From positions 1 to 64,000 of the forward strand of contig NZ_JNCS01000005.1 in NCBI RefSeq assembly GCF_000731985.1: DNA of 64,000 nt. The letters run 5' to 3'. A program made the translations under genes and the position numbers. The notes beneath the pieces are model-generated. The model saw nothing but the letters and a program-made list of their open reading frames with translations. It was not told where the DNA came from and ran no database searches. Below, piece after piece: positions 43,016-53,311 of the stretch (position 1 is the first letter of the stretch; every line of letters starts with the position of its first letter). This DNA is from Natrinema altunense (GTDB lineage: Archaea; Halobacteriota; Halobacteria; Halobacteriales; Natrialbaceae).

Positions 43016-45265
43016 CTACCCGTGCTGTGCGTCGACCGTCGCCACGGCCGCGAGGTTCACGATATCCTTGACCTCGTCGCCGCGCTGGAGGACGTGGACC
43101 GGTTCGTCCATGCCGACCAGCATCGGGCCGATCGCCTCGGCCCCGCCCAGGCGCTGGAGCAGTTTGTAGCCGATGTTCCCGGCTTCGAGGTTCGGGAAGA
43201 CCAGTACGTTCGCGGGCTCCTCGAGGTCGGTGAACTCGTACGTGCCGGTTAGCATCTCCTCGACGACGGCGGTATCGGCCTGCATCTCCCCGTCGACGGG
43301 GAACTCGACGGTGGGGTCCTCGCGGAGTCGGCGGGCCGCTTCGCGGGGCTTGCGTGTCCCCTCGTTGTCGACGCTGCCGAAGTCCGAGTACGAGAGCAGG
43401 GCGGCGCGGGGCTCGACGTCGAACCGGCGGGCCAGATCGGCGGTGTGGCGGGTGACCTCCTCGAGAACGTCCTCGGTAGGTGCCTGATTGACCGTCGCGT
43501 CGGCGACGAAGAACACGCGGTTCTTGAACGTCAGCATGTAGACGCCGGCGGCGTACTCGGCGTCGTCGGCCGTGCCGATCACCTGCAGCGGCGGCCGGAG
43601 CGCGGACGGGTAGTGGTTCGTCAGTCCCGTGAGCATCGCGTCGGCGTCGCCGCGGTCGACCATGACGCTCCCGAAGTAGTCGGTGTCGTCACGGATCATC
43701 GACTCCGCCTCGCGGCGCGTGATGCCCTTTCGCTTCCGCCGTTCGTAGAGGTGATCGGTGTACGCCTCGTAATCGCCGCTCTCGGGATCGACGACGGTCG
43801 GATCGAGTTCCAGGCCGAGGTTCGCGACGGTGCTGCGGATCTCGTCTTCGTCGCCGATCAGGATCGGCTCCGCGATTCCCCGTTCGACCATCTGGGACGC
43901 CGCTCGCACGATCGTCTCGTCGGTTCCCTCGGCAAGCGCGATCCGCTTGGGATCGGATTTCGCCTTGTTGAGGACGACCCGCATCATCTCCCGGGACTTG
44001 CCCAGACGCGCCTCGAGTCGTTCGACGTACTCGTCGATGTCGCGCTCGACGCGGGCCGCACCGGAGTCGATCGCCGCGCGTGCGACCGCGGGAGCGACCT
44101 CGAAGAGGACGCGGGCGTCGAGGGGTTTGGGAATGATGTAGTTGGGGCCGAACTGGAGCGGTTGATCGCCGTAGGCTTTGACCACCGAGTCCGGGACGTC
44201 CTGCCTGGCCAGATCGGCCAACGCCGTCGCCGCGGCGACTTTCATCTCCTCGTTGATCTCGGTGGCGCGGACGTCGAGCGCGCCGCGAAAGATAAACGGG
44301 AACCCCAGAACGTTGTTCACCTGGTTCGGGTAGTCGGACCGTCCCGTCGCCATGATGACGGTATCGTCGCGGGCGGCCTTGGCCTCCTCGTAGCCGATCT
44401 CCGGGTCGGGATTCGCCATCGCGAAGATGATCGGGTCGTCGGCCATCGATCGGACCATCTCCTGGCTGACGATGCCGCCGGCCGAGAGGCCGACGAACAC
44501 GTCGGCACCCCGCATCGCGTCCGCGAGATCGCCCTCGGGGAGGTCTCGAGCGAACTGCCGACTGTACTCGTCCAGATCCCCGGATTCGGCCCGCTCGGTC
44601 GTCAGCAGACCGTCGATATCACACATGGTGATGTGCTCCCGACGGACGCCCAGCGAGACGTAGAACTCGGCCGTCGCGACCGCGGCCGCACCCGCGCCGG
44701 CGAAGGCGACCTCGATGTCCGCGAGGTCCTTCCCGGAGATCTCGACGGCGTTGAGCAGGGCGGCACCGCTGATGATGGCGGTACCGTGCTGGTCATCGTG
44801 GAAGACGGGAATCGACAGGCGCTCGCGGAGTCGCTCTTCGATCTCGAAACACGCCGGCGCTGCGATGTCCTCGAGATTGATGCCGCCGAAGGTCGGCTCC
44901 ATCGCGGCGACCGACTCGACGAACGCGTCCGTGTCGTCCAGATCGAGTTCGATGTCGAAGACGTCGATGTCGGCGAACCGTTTGAACAGCACGCCTTTGC
45001 CCTCCATGACTGGCTTGGAGGCCTGCGCGCCGATGTCGCCCAGCCCGAGGACTGCCGAGCCGTTCGAGACGACGCCGACGAGGTTGCCCTTCGTCGTGTA
45101 CTGGTAGGCCTCGCCCGCGTCCGCGTCGATCTCCCGACACGGCGCGGCGACGCCGGGCGAGTACGCGAGCGAGAGGTCCCGCTGCGTGTTCGTCGGCTTC
45201 GTCGTCGCGATTTCGATTTTGCCCGGCGGGTCGGTCCGATGGTACTCGAGCGCGTCGTCGTCCAT
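43016..45265 (-). CDS. maeB: NADP-dependent malic enzyme fused to a phosphotransacetylase-like domain
   Basis: 749 residues, the usual MaeB hybrid. Residues 1-415 are the malic enzyme ([58 protein letters not shown]); 430-749 resemble phosphotransacetylase ([40 protein letters not shown]) and normally act as a regulatory acetyl-CoA sensor. Decarboxylates malate to pyruvate. Start [12 protein letters not shown] at 45265 is set by homology; the longer frame upstream is not protein-like. Confidence 0.95.
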   Translation of the reverse strand: MDDDALEYHRTDPPGKIEIATTKPTNTQRDLSLAYSPGVAAPCREIDADAGEAYQYTTKGNLVGVVSNGSAVLGLGDIGAQASKPVMEGKGVLFKRFADIDVFDIELDLDDTDAFVESVAAMEPTFGGINLEDIAAPACFEIEERLRERLSIPVFHDDQHGTAIISGAALLNAVEISGKDLADIEVAFAGAGAAAVATAEFYVSLGVRREHITMCDIDGLLTTERAESGDLDEYSRQFARDLPEGDLADAMRGADVFVGLSAGGIVSQEMVRSMADDPIIFAMANPDPEIGYEEAKAARDDTVIMATGRSDYPNQVNNVLGFPFIFRGALDVRATEINEEMKVAAATALADLARQDVPDSVVKAYGDQPLQFGPNYIIPKPLDARVLFEVAPAVARAAIDSGAARVERDIDEYVERLEARLGKSREMMRVVLNKAKSDPKRIALAEGTDETIVRAASQMVERGIAEPILIGDEDEIRSTVANLGLELDPTVVDPESGDYEAYTDHLYERRKRKGITRREAESMIRDDTDYFGSVMVDRGDADAMLTGLTNHYPSALRPPLQVIGTADDAEYAAGVYMLTFKNRVFFVADATVNQAPTEDVLEEVTRHTADLARRFDVEPRAALLSYSDFGSVDNEGTRKPREAARRLREDPTVEFPVDGEMQADTAVVEEMLTGTYEFTDLEEPANVLVFPNLEAGNIGYKLLQRLGGAEAIGPMLVGMDEPVHVLQRGDEVKDIVNLAAVATVDAQHG

Positions 45266-45987
45266 GTGTGGTCGTGTGTCTCCGGCGGACCGACAAAAGA
45301 GTACGGCTGTGCTCGTTGGCTGCGCGACCCGGAACGGACATATTCCAGAAACATGATTGGTCCGTACCGCAGCATAGACGCGCCGCGGTCGGGACACCGA
45401 TACGACCGGCCGCCGGCGGCGGGGTCGTCTTCCAACTGGACTCTCGAGACGGCCGTCTGACTAAGTGCCCGTGAGCGATCAGTTCAAACGAACAACGGCG
45501 ATAGGCGTCCTCCCGCGGTCCGGTACTTACGATCCGCGTCACGGGTCGAAGACACTGATCGTGGTCGCCGCTCCGCCGTGACGGGACAGCGAGAGTGACC
45601 GGACGGAAACTCGACACTCAGCCCTTCACGTTTACAGCCATAGATCAGTAACTCATCCCGTCGTCGGTCGGCCGCAATCGTTCTTCTCGCCATCCGAATC
45701 GGTTCTGTAACTACTTGGATCAGAGCGCGGCTGTGACGGTAACTCCTATCCGATAGTTCGAACGGCGTCGATACCGCGTACGGCGTACTGAACGCCCTTT
45801 CGACCGTCTGTGGGACGGGTATAGCAGATGGAAATATACAGCTGAAATGACAGTCGCCTCCTTACTATCCATAACTATCGTTATAGTACCGGTTCGGTTT
45901 GCCGGTGGGGCAAGGACCCCGAACGGACTGCGGGTTCTCCTGACGGTAATCACAACATTTGTACGACAGGCATCAGTGTCATTGGGT
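45266..45987. other. Intergenic between divergent maeB and rdfA
   Basis: About 720 bp without a supported gene. tactctttt on the minus strand near 45297-45305 could be the maeB TATA element. Near 45872 the palindrome ataac-tatc-gttat lies about 110 bp before rdfA and may be a binding site. Confidence 0.4.
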
Positions 45988-46614
45988 ATGACGGACGACT
46001 CGAGCGGCGGACGCCGAACGAAAGTCGAGCGAGTGATGGATCGGTACGACCTCGAGGAGTGGGGGGAGCGACTGGAGGCCGAGTGGGTCGGCGACGGGAC
46101 CGAGCGAACGAGCCTGCGCGACCTCGCGACCGAGTTCAATCAGGCCGTGCTCCGGGCCGCCGTGCGCGATGCGGGCTCGTCCGTCTTGGATACGGACATC
46201 GATTCGCTCTATCGAACGCTGACGAACGACGACGTGTCGCGATCCGACGCGGTTCGGAAACGACGCGAACTCGAGCGGTCGGGGGTCGATATCGACGACG
46301 TTCAGTCCGACTTCGTGACTCACCAGACGATCTATACGTATCTCACGAACGTCCGCGACGCCTCCCTTCCGGAGGAAGACCCCGAGGATCGCATCGAACG
46401 GAAGAAAGAGACCGTCCAGCGCCTCGCCGGCCGGACGCAGGTCATCACGGAATCGACGCTCGAGGAACTCGGGAACGCGGGCGAGATCACGGACCGGGAG
46501 TACGAGGTGTTCGTCGACGTACGGACGATCTGTGGCAACTGCGGTGCCGACTACCCGATCGCGGACTTGCTCGATCAGGGTGGCTGTGACTGTGACGGGT
46601 CCGATGCCGTGTGA
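45988..46614 (+). CDS. rdfA: Rod-determining factor RdfA
   Basis: 208 residues. The sequence runs TKVERVMDRYDLEEWGERLE, ERTSLRDLATEFNQAVLRAA, VRKRRELERSGVDIDDVQSD and closes with a zinc motif CGNCGADYPIADLLDQGGCD. This is the pattern of RdfA, a haloarchaeal protein linked to rod-cell shape, and as usual it is followed by an SMC-related gene. Start MTDDSSGGRR at 45988 directly follows the likely promoter; a longer form would add a hydrophobic non-conserved start. Confidence 0.85.
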   Translation: MTDDSSGGRRTKVERVMDRYDLEEWGERLEAEWVGDGTERTSLRDLATEFNQAVLRAAVRDAGSSVLDTDIDSLYRTLTNDDVSRSDAVRKRRELERSGVDIDDVQSDFVTHQTIYTYLTNVRDASLPEEDPEDRIERKKETVQRLAGRTQVITESTLEELGNAGEITDREYEVFVDVRTICGNCGADYPIADLLDQGGCDCDGSDAV

Positions 46615-46677
46615 GTGCGTCTCGGAATAACGGCCGTAACCAAATAGCATTTAGTTCAGCGGCGAGAAAAGGCAGTC

Positions 46678-48633
46678 GTGTCATCTCCAGAGTCAGTCAC
46701 CTCGTCGATCACCGTCGCGGCCGAGAACATCGGCGGCATCGACAGCACCGAAGTACGGCTTCAACCCGGCGTGAACGTCCTGACTGGCCGGAACGCGACG
46801 AACCGAACGTCGTTCCTCCAGACGATCATGGCGGCGCTGGGCAGTCGGCGATCGTCACTGAAAGGCGACGCGGACGCCGGCCGCGTCGAACTGGCCTTCG
46901 ACGACGAACAGTACACGCGGTTCCTCGAGCGCCGCGACGGCGACGTCGTTTTCGACGGCGACCCGTACCTCGACGATCCGGAACTCGCCGATCTGTTCGC
47001 CTTCCTGCTCGAGTCCAACGAGGCGCGTCGCACCGTCAGGCGGGGCGACGATCTCCGCGATCTCATCATGCAACCGATCGATACCGACGAGATCGAAGCG
47101 GAGATCAACGCGCTCGAGGCCGAGAAGCGCGACCTCGACGAGCGCCTTGAGCAACTCGCCCAACTCGATAGCGAACTCCCCGCCCTCGAAGCCGATCGCG
47201 CCACGCTCGAGGACGAGATCGAGACGACGACCGAGCGGATCGACGAACTCGAGGCCGACCTCGACGCGTTCGACCTCGACATCGAGGCGAGTCGGGAGCG
47301 AAAGGACGAGATCGAGTCGGCGTTCGCCGACCTGCAGGACGCGCGAACCGAACTCGAGTCGATCGAGTACGACCTCGAGACCGAGCGGGAGAGTTACGCC
47401 GAACTCGAACGGGAACGGGACGACCTCGAGGACGAACTCGAGGCGTTCGACGACGGGGAGGAGTCGCCGGACCGACTCGAGGGGCGGGTTCAGGAGCTTC
47501 GCAGTCGGAAACGGTCGCTCGACACGACCGTCAGCGAACTCCAGAGCGTGATCCGGTTCAACGAGGAGCGACTCGCCGACGACGGGATCGACCTCGATCT
47601 CGACGAGTCCGACGGGGCAGCCGAGGGGGACGGCGACGATCTCACCGACCAACTGCTCGCGGAGTCGGACGATGTCGTCTGTTGGACGTGTGGCTCGCAG
47701 GTCGACCGCGACCGGATCGAATCGACGCTCGATCGGTTGCGCTCGCTGCGCCAGCGAAGGCTCTCCGAGCGGAGCGACCTCCAAGAGCGGATCGACGACC
47801 TCTCCGACCGACAGAAGGAGCTCCGGGACCGACGCCGGAAGCGCGGGGAGATCGAAACCCGGCTCGAGGCGATCGAGGACGACCTCGAGCGCCGTTCCCA
47901 ACGGATCGCGGAGCTCGAAGCCGACCGTGAGGAACAGCAGGCACGGATCGACGACCTCGAGTCGGACGCCGAAACGTTCGAGAACGCCGAATACGGCGAG
48001 GTCATCGAGACTCACCGCGAACTGAACCGACTCGAACTCGAACTCGAGGACCTCGAGGCCGACCGCGACGACGTGCAGGAACGGATCGAGGAGATCGAAG
48101 GGAAAATCGAGGACCGAAGCGATCTCGAGGATCGCCGCGAGACCGTCGAAGCGGAGCTAACCGACCTCAGAACGCGCGTCGACCGGATCGAGGCGAACGC
48201 GGTCGACGCGTTCAACGAACATATGGAGTCGATCCTCTCGATTCTGGAGTACCGAAACATCGACCGCATCTGGATCGAGCGACGCGAGAAGACGGTTCGG
48301 GAGGGGCGGCGGAAGGTCACGCGAACCGCGTTCGAACTCCACATCGTCCGAACGACCGAGGACGGCCGGACGTACGAGGACACCGTCGACCACCTCTCGG
48401 AGAGCGAACGCGAGGTCACGGGACTGGTCTTCGCGCTCGCCGGCTATCTGGTCCACGACGTCCACGAAATCGTTCCGTTCATGCTGTTGGACTCGCTCGA
48501 GGCGATCGACTCGAACCGGATCGCCGACCTCGTCGAGTACTTCGAGGAGTACGTCGACTGCCTGGTCGTCGCCTTGCTTCGCGAGGACGCCGAGGCGCTG
48601 TCGGAGTCGTATACGTACGTCGAAGAGATTTAA
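46678..48633 (+). CDS. Archaea-specific SMC-related protein (partner of RdfA)
   Basis: 651 residues. The N-terminal ATPase half has a modified P-loop LTGRNATNRTSFLQTIMAAL (not the canonical GxxGxGKS/T); two long coiled coils follow (about 145-310 and 350-530) around a zinc hook CWTCGS near residue 335; the C-terminal half has the signature LSESEREVTGLVFALAGYL and a D-box LLDSLEAID. SMC/Rad50-like proteins of this group are archaea-specific. It starts with GTG at 46678, 63 bp after rdfA. Confidence 0.9.
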   Translation: MSSPESVTSSITVAAENIGGIDSTEVRLQPGVNVLTGRNATNRTSFLQTIMAALGSRRSSLKGDADAGRVELAFDDEQYTRFLERRDGDVVFDGDPYLDDPELADLFAFLLESNEARRTVRRGDDLRDLIMQPIDTDEIEAEINALEAEKRDLDERLEQLAQLDSELPALEADRATLEDEIETTTERIDELEADLDAFDLDIEASRERKDEIESAFADLQDARTELESIEYDLETERESYAELERERDDLEDELEAFDDGEESPDRLEGRVQELRSRKRSLDTTVSELQSVIRFNEERLADDGIDLDLDESDGAAEGDGDDLTDQLLAESDDVVCWTCGSQVDRDRIESTLDRLRSLRQRRLSERSDLQERIDDLSDRQKELRDRRRKRGEIETRLEAIEDDLERRSQRIAELEADREEQQARIDDLESDAETFENAEYGEVIETHRELNRLELELEDLEADRDDVQERIEEIEGKIEDRSDLEDRRETVEAELTDLRTRVDRIEANAVDAFNEHMESILSILEYRNIDRIWIERREKTVREGRRKVTRTAFELHIVRTTEDGRTYEDTVDHLSESEREVTGLVFALAGYLVHDVHEIVPFMLLDSLEAIDSNRIADLVEYFEEYVDCLVVALLREDAEALSESYTYVEEI

Positions 48634-49333
48634 CTCTCGCGGTCAGTGGTCCTCCCGACGCAGTCTCGCTGTGCTCCCGTCGACAGCAGTGCTTCGCTCC
48701 CATCGATGGCGTTCCCGTAGCCCAGTCGTCGATAGCGGTCGCTCGGCGCGTTCACCGGGTCGACTGGAGATAGTATGAAATGAGACCGATGAATAATTGG
48801 AATCATATGGAGAAGTATACGTATGGCGGAGTCCTGGTTTTCGAGCAGAGGACAGTTCACGGAGAAGACGGCACCCGGTTAAATAGGCGTGTAGGGTGCA
48901 CAAACACTCGAGATTGATTCGGTATCCCGACCGACCTGATCGTTCGCCGGAGTCGATGAGCCGATATCGCTGACCGATACGATACTACATACAGAGCGAG
49001 TATCCGGCCGGTACGGACGAACAGCAAACGACACGGCGAGCGAAGTCCGTTTCGGTGCCATCACGGACATCTCAGATGTGGATGATTGCTGTATCGTTTA
49101 TTATTCGGTCGTAACATTGGTCTCGTGTTCTAGGAGACGGACGGAGATCGCTCTCCACTCTCGCTCGAGTCCGACGGTGAGCGAGCCCGGTCACGGACCG
49201 ATCCGTGACGGTTTTCGAGCCGAGTCGGCCCGGTGGTGTCACGCCGACGGCGCGGCCACGGTGCCCCGAGACCACCCCGTCCGCACGCGGCAGCGGCGAC
49301 CTGCTCTAACCGCGCTCGGGTCCTCCGGGTGGC
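48634..49333. other. Long gap, possible degraded sequence
   Basis: 700 bp with no intact gene. On the minus strand near 48640-48800, HFILSPVDPVNAPSDRYRRL then GYGNAIDGSEALLSTG is reminiscent of the C-terminal end of a cytosine methyltransferase (the RYRALGNAI type), but it is too short to call. The rest is mixed AT-rich DNA. Confidence 0.35.
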
Positions 49334-50803
49334 TCAGTCACCGGGCGTGGACTCGGGCCGATAGCCGCGACTGATGACTTTCCAGTGGCCGGCGGCGAAC
49401 CGGTGGTACGTGACGACCGCCGGAACGAGCGTCTCGAGGATCAGCGCCGCGTAGAGCGCGCCGATCCCGAGCGGCGTGACGGCTCCGACGGGACCGAGGG
49501 GAATCGAGACGGCCCCGAGGGCGGCGACTGGAAGCGCGAAGACGTAGAGCCCGAGTACCTGGCCGTAGAACGGCCAGCGGGTATCCCCGCTGGCTCGGAG
49601 CGGCCCGGTCGCGCCGCCGCTGACACCGCGGAAGACGACGCTCACGCAGGCCACGACGATGAAGGTCGTCACCAGCGGCAGGATCGACGGATCGTCGACG
49701 AACAGCCGGCCGACCTGTTCGGCGACGACGAGGACGGCGGCCGCGCTGCAGAGATAGACGGCGGTTCCGAACCAGAGCACCTCTCGGCCGTACGTGTCGG
49801 CGTCACTCTCGTCACCGGTGCCGAGTTCCTGGCCGACGAGACTGCTCGAGGCCAGCGAGAAGCCCCAGCCCGGCGTATCCATCAGATCGCGGACGCGGCG
49901 TGCGACGACGTAGGCGGCCACCACGTTCGGCCCAAACAGCGCGACGATGGCGAGCATCGGGAACTGTGCGGCCCGCCTGGCGACGTTCGTACACACGAGC
50001 GGGGTTCCGATGTCGATCACGTTTCGGATATCCTCGAGGGACGTATACGGCCGCGAACGGTCGATCGTCACGGGGAACTCCCCGATCACGGGGAGCCGGC
50101 CGACGGTGAACCCGGTGACGAACGCCGCCAGTACGAGGACGTTTGCCAGCACCGTCCCGATGGCCGCGCCGACGACGCCCCACTCGAGGACGAACAGCAA
50201 GACGGCGTTGATGGCGACGTTGGCGATCGCGCCGCCGGCGCGGACGGTCATGGGCGTCCACGCGTCGTCGGCACCGACGAGCGTCCGACTGGCGATCAGG
50301 TTCACCGCGGCGAAGGGCACGCCGAGGGCGAGGACCCGGAGATAGGCAGCGCCGTAGGCGATCGACGCCGCGTCGTTCCCGACGAGTCCGATCAGTCGCT
50401 CGGGAACGGTCCAGTAGAGGACCCCGAGCGGGACGGTGATCGCGACGACGACGAGCGCGCTGGTCGTCACCGCCAGCGACAACTGTTCGGTCGCGCGCGC
50501 GCCGTAGCGCTGCGAGACGAGACTGATCGTTGCTCCGGCGACCCCGCCGCCGACGGCGAACGCGATCGACCAGAACGGGGTCGCGAAGCCGACGCCGGCG
50601 ATCGCCGCCGGACCCAGGGCGATCCCGACCATCGCCACGTCCGCCGCGGATTTCGACATCCGGGCGATGCCGGTAACGATCCGCGGCCAGGCGAGATCGG
50701 TGGTCCGCTCGACGCGCCGGGCGTCGACGATCCCCGCCCGCGCGAGCAGAGACCCAATCGACAGCAGGAGCCACCGGAGCGGATTCGGCACTCGAGAAGC
50801 CAC
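49334..50803 (-). CDS. MATE family multidrug/sodium antiporter
   Basis: 489 residues with twelve predicted membrane helices. Typical MATE segments are VGIALGPAAIAGVGFATPFW, IASRTLVGADDAWTPMTVRA and SSSLVGQELGTGDESDADTY. Exports organic cations or drugs in exchange for ions. Single gene, no partner regulator nearby. Confidence 0.93.
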   Translation of the reverse strand: MASRVPNPLRWLLLSIGSLLARAGIVDARRVERTTDLAWPRIVTGIARMSKSAADVAMVGIALGPAAIAGVGFATPFWSIAFAVGGGVAGATISLVSQRYGARATEQLSLAVTTSALVVVAITVPLGVLYWTVPERLIGLVGNDAASIAYGAAYLRVLALGVPFAAVNLIASRTLVGADDAWTPMTVRAGGAIANVAINAVLLFVLEWGVVGAAIGTVLANVLVLAAFVTGFTVGRLPVIGEFPVTIDRSRPYTSLEDIRNVIDIGTPLVCTNVARRAAQFPMLAIVALFGPNVVAAYVVARRVRDLMDTPGWGFSLASSSLVGQELGTGDESDADTYGREVLWFGTAVYLCSAAAVLVVAEQVGRLFVDDPSILPLVTTFIVVACVSVVFRGVSGGATGPLRASGDTRWPFYGQVLGLYVFALPVAALGAVSIPLGPVGAVTPLGIGALYAALILETLVPAVVTYHRFAAGHWKVISRGYRPESTPGD

Positions 50804-51102
50804 GCTAGATCGGTCACGGCTCAGCGCTAAAACGTTTTATCTCTCAGCAATACGTCATGGACGATTCCGCGGGATGGCCGACGGCTGTCGTGGATCGGGA
50901 GCAAACACCACGTGCGCCACCGCGGTGCGACACGATCGAAGTTGGCCGACACCTGAGACGCGGGGGCTGTGCGGCCCCATCGGCCCGTTTCGTGGACGCG
51001 ATCGATCGAGCCCTCGGTTCTCGGATCGATAGCGCCCGATACCTGACGGGTTTATCACCCCCGAGAGCATCGCTTACGGCAAGTGACACGGGGCGCTACG
51101 TG

Positions 51103-51522
51103 ATGACTCGCGACGATCGATACAAGCTGTTCGGCGTCTACGTCTCGGAACCGGTCTTCGACGCGCTCGAGGCGTACCTGTACGAGTCGGCCGGCGTCGT
51201 CGACTACGAGGGCTACTTCGATCCGTCCGACGCCGGCGTTCCCGTGGGCGATCCGGGTGCTGACGCGACCGATCGGCTCGTCTCGGACGTGGTCGCGGAG
51301 TTCGCGGCCCTGTACGACGCGGCGGACTTCGCGGCCGCCCGGGCGGTCGACGCCGACGCGTTCATCCTCGCACAGCTCGCCGCCGAGCCACGGACGGTGA
51401 CGCGGGCCCGCGAGCGCTTTCAGGCCGCCGCCACGATTCAGGAAACCGATAGTCGAACGGTCCACACGGCGATCCTGGCGGCCGCTCTCGAGGGCGACCC
51501 CGACCTCGAGTTGGAGGAGTGA
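51103..51522 (+). CDS. Conserved haloarchaeal protein, unknown function
   Basis: 139 residues, acidic, helical: MTRDDRYKLFGVYVSEPVFD, FAALYDAADFAAARAVDADA and ERFQAAATIQETDSRTVHTA. No catalytic motif. I chose the ATG at 51103 (a GTG lies directly before it); the upstream extension in frame is not protein-like. Confidence 0.7.
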   Translation: MTRDDRYKLFGVYVSEPVFDALEAYLYESAGVVDYEGYFDPSDAGVPVGDPGADATDRLVSDVVAEFAALYDAADFAAARAVDADAFILAQLAAEPRTVTRARERFQAAATIQETDSRTVHTAILAAALEGDPDLELEE

Positions 51523-51597
51523 TGACGATCGATAGAGAACCGGAGCCCGGTCTCGACGAGCGGCCTCGCCGTCACCTCCCTCGATCGCCGAACGACG

Positions 51598-51738
51598 CTA
51601 AGCCTCCTGTAGATCGACGATACTCACCCAGTGGTCGGCGTACTCGGCCTCGTGGTCGCTGGCGTCGCTGTTCGCGTCGGCCCAATCGGTGTACTCGCTC
51701 TCGAGGTCACAGCTGTCGCACTGGAGCCGGTATGCCAT
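51598..51738 (-). CDS. Small CxxC protein (46 residues)
   Basis: Reads MAYRLQCDSCDLESEYTDWA and ends DHWVSIVDLQEA. A CxxC pair plus histidines (SDHEAEYADH) could bind zinc. cttaag-rich DNA about 25-30 nt upstream of the ATG may be its TATA element. A typical haloarchaeal mini-protein. Confidence 0.6.
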   Translation of the reverse strand: MAYRLQCDSCDLESEYTDWADANSDASDHEAEYADHWVSIVDLQEA

Positions 51739-52084
51739 GTTGTAAATTACCACTCGAGTCGGCTTAAGTCTCACCGCCGGTCACGCACAGCGAGACGGTG
51801 TTCGCTTTCGGCGATGTCGGGTCGACCCCTAGCGAACGAGCGCGGGACCGTTGGGTCGCCTGCTCGGTTTCGAGGGACGATACCGGTTGCAGCGGTAGTG
51901 TCCGTAACGTACCGCGACTTACGCCGGTTGTAGGGAACGAAGAGGCTGGAGGCCGGCATGCTATCCTCAGTCGTGATAAGTCATGGCGGCTGGAAGGACT
52001 GGGAGACGTTCTGCGAGCACTATCCGGGCGAGTTCTCACTGGATGTGTACTGTATATACCTGAAGATTGGAATCCAAACCTGAA
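51739..52084. other. Intergenic, possible gene remnant
   Basis: No clear gene. From 51959 a 41-residue frame reads MLSSVVISHGGWKDWETFCE then HYPGEFSLDVYCIYLKIG; it has protein-like composition but no family and no promoter, so it may be the tail of a lost gene. Confidence 0.3.
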
Positions 52085-52480
52085 TTAGACAACTGGCTCG
52101 ACGACCACGTGGTTGTGCTTGAGACGAGGGGCTTTCGCACGACCAGTATCTTCGTATTCGATGACGTCGATCTGTGCGAGTGCCTGAAGATCACGGCTCA
52201 CTACACCCTTGTCGTAGTCCAACTCCTGTGCGAGAGCACGCACCGATTTCGGACTCTGTTCCTTCAAGTAATCGAGGATGTCTAAGCGGCGATCGTGGAA
52301 CACGTCCTCAGCCTGTTCACGGGCAAGGACAAGCGTGTCTGGATAGCCGTGTTGCGTGAGCGTTTCCGAGAACGCAGCGCGTAACGCCAGATGCTCATCG
52401 ATGTCCGCCTCTTCGCGTTCAAACTCGTTTGGATCGGGGACCGAGGCTGGTGGTTCTTCAAATTCAGGCATCTTCATCAC
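52085..52480 (-). CDS. HVO_A0114-family winged-helix DNA-binding protein
   Basis: 131 residues. The helix-turn-helix is KSVRALAQELDYDKGVVSRD, preceded by DRRLDILDYLKE and followed by a short wing (APRLKHNHVVVEPV). In many haloarchaea this family is the antitoxin partner of a TumE-like (DUF6516) toxin; no such toxin gene lies beside it here. A palindrome overlapping its promoter suggests autoregulation. MPEFEEPPASVP three residues later is an alternative start. Confidence 0.82.
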   Translation of the reverse strand: MMKMPEFEEPPASVPDPNEFEREEADIDEHLALRAAFSETLTQHGYPDTLVLAREQAEDVFHDRRLDILDYLKEQSPKSVRALAQELDYDKGVVSRDLQALAQIDVIEYEDTGRAKAPRLKHNHVVVEPVV

Positions 52481-52487
52481 TCTCTAA

Positions 52488-52517
52488 CCGTTGTTAGAAT
52501 TGCAACGGTCATAAACC
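52488..52517 (-). promoter_or_regulatory. Promoter with an overlapping palindrome (operator candidate)
   Basis: ccgttg and caacgg (52488-52508) frame nine bases just downstream of a TATA-like ggtttatgac (52508-52517, minus strand), 8 bp upstream of the ATG. A repressor bound there would block transcription start. The 285 bp to the right (to 52802) holds no gene. Confidence 0.5.
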
Positions 52518-52802
52518 TTCGGAACTGTGCCTAAGATGGTTTTTCCAAGCGATTTCTGATATCCTCAATTGGTATCGTAGCTTTTAAGTCAGTCCAAGCA
52601 CAATGTAAGAATGGAGAGAATCTGCTACGCCGGCCGGCGTTCTCCGATTTCTACTATTCGAGTAGCGGCCTTCTACACCGTGAAATCACCAGCATGAGAG
52701 CCGGGGCTATGCTGGTACGACGGTGCGCGCGAGCAGACCTCCGTGATTGAATGATGAATGCGCAAACGAACACGACGGCTTCAGATGTACAGGTGATGAA
52801 CG

Positions 52803-53159
52803 ATGGAACGGTTTGACAGTATAGCCCTTGGAACCTACCGAGGAGACGGATATTTCCTCGTCGGGTATGTGGAACCCGACCCCAACGACAAAGATGGCTA
52901 CGATCCTAAAGTTGATGCCGACAACTACGGGCGGTCACTCGTTCAGAAAGCCGAGTCACCTCTGGACGAGAACACCGAAATCGTGGGGATGGACACGCGG
53001 CACGGTCAACCCCATCTGGACAAGGAGTATCTTCCGCCCGACGCCGATGAGGAGAAGAAGATTTGGTTGGACGATGACTACGGGTTCTACCAGATGAGGG
53101 ACTACCTTTTGGAGAACTGGGAGGATTACGCTGACCTCCACATCTACTACAACGAGTAG
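52803..53159 (+). CDS. Acidic soluble protein, unknown function
   Basis: 118 residues: MERFDSIALGTYRGDGYFLV, GYVEPDPNDKDGYDPKVDAD and WLDDDYGFYQMRDYLLENWE. Strongly acidic, no catalytic motif, lower GC than core genes. It is followed at once by a hairpin and sits among mobile DNA, so it is probably an accessory gene. Confidence 0.65.
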   Translation: MERFDSIALGTYRGDGYFLVGYVEPDPNDKDGYDPKVDADNYGRSLVQKAESPLDENTEIVGMDTRHGQPHLDKEYLPPDADEEKKIWLDDDYGFYQMRDYLLENWEDYADLHIYYNE

Positions 53160-53162
53160 CAG

Positions 53163-53181
53163 TCCGCACATTATGTGCGGA
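53163..53181. terminator. Perfect hairpin after the 118-residue gene
   Basis: tccgcacat, t, atgtgcgga: a 19-bp perfect palindrome starting 4 bp after the stop at 53159. Position suggests a terminator; with almost no loop it could also be a DNA-binding site. Confidence 0.5.
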
Positions 53182-53206
53182 GAGCAGATGGAAGTGTCCA
53201 GTCTAA

Positions 53207-53311
53207 CTATTCGGCGGTGACTCGCCCGCTCGAATCGATCTGTAATACCGGTGCATTCGGAAAACTCATGAGAATCTCGTACGCTTCGTCGTCACTAAGT
53301 CCGGTGTGATT
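53207..53311 (-). pseudogene. Gene tail cut by the IS6-type element
   Basis: On the minus strand the frame runs from the element boundary, ANHTGLSDDEAYEILMSFPN, to APVLQIDSSGRVTAE and a TAG. It has normal haloarchaeal protein character but no start, and the element lies exactly at its upstream end. The missing N-terminal part was not found on the other side of the element. Confidence 0.5.

Noticed and set aside
48640-48800. Cytosine methyltransferase gene
   Set aside because: Only a short tail-like similarity (RYRRL, GNAI) on the minus strand; no catalytic motifs nearby.
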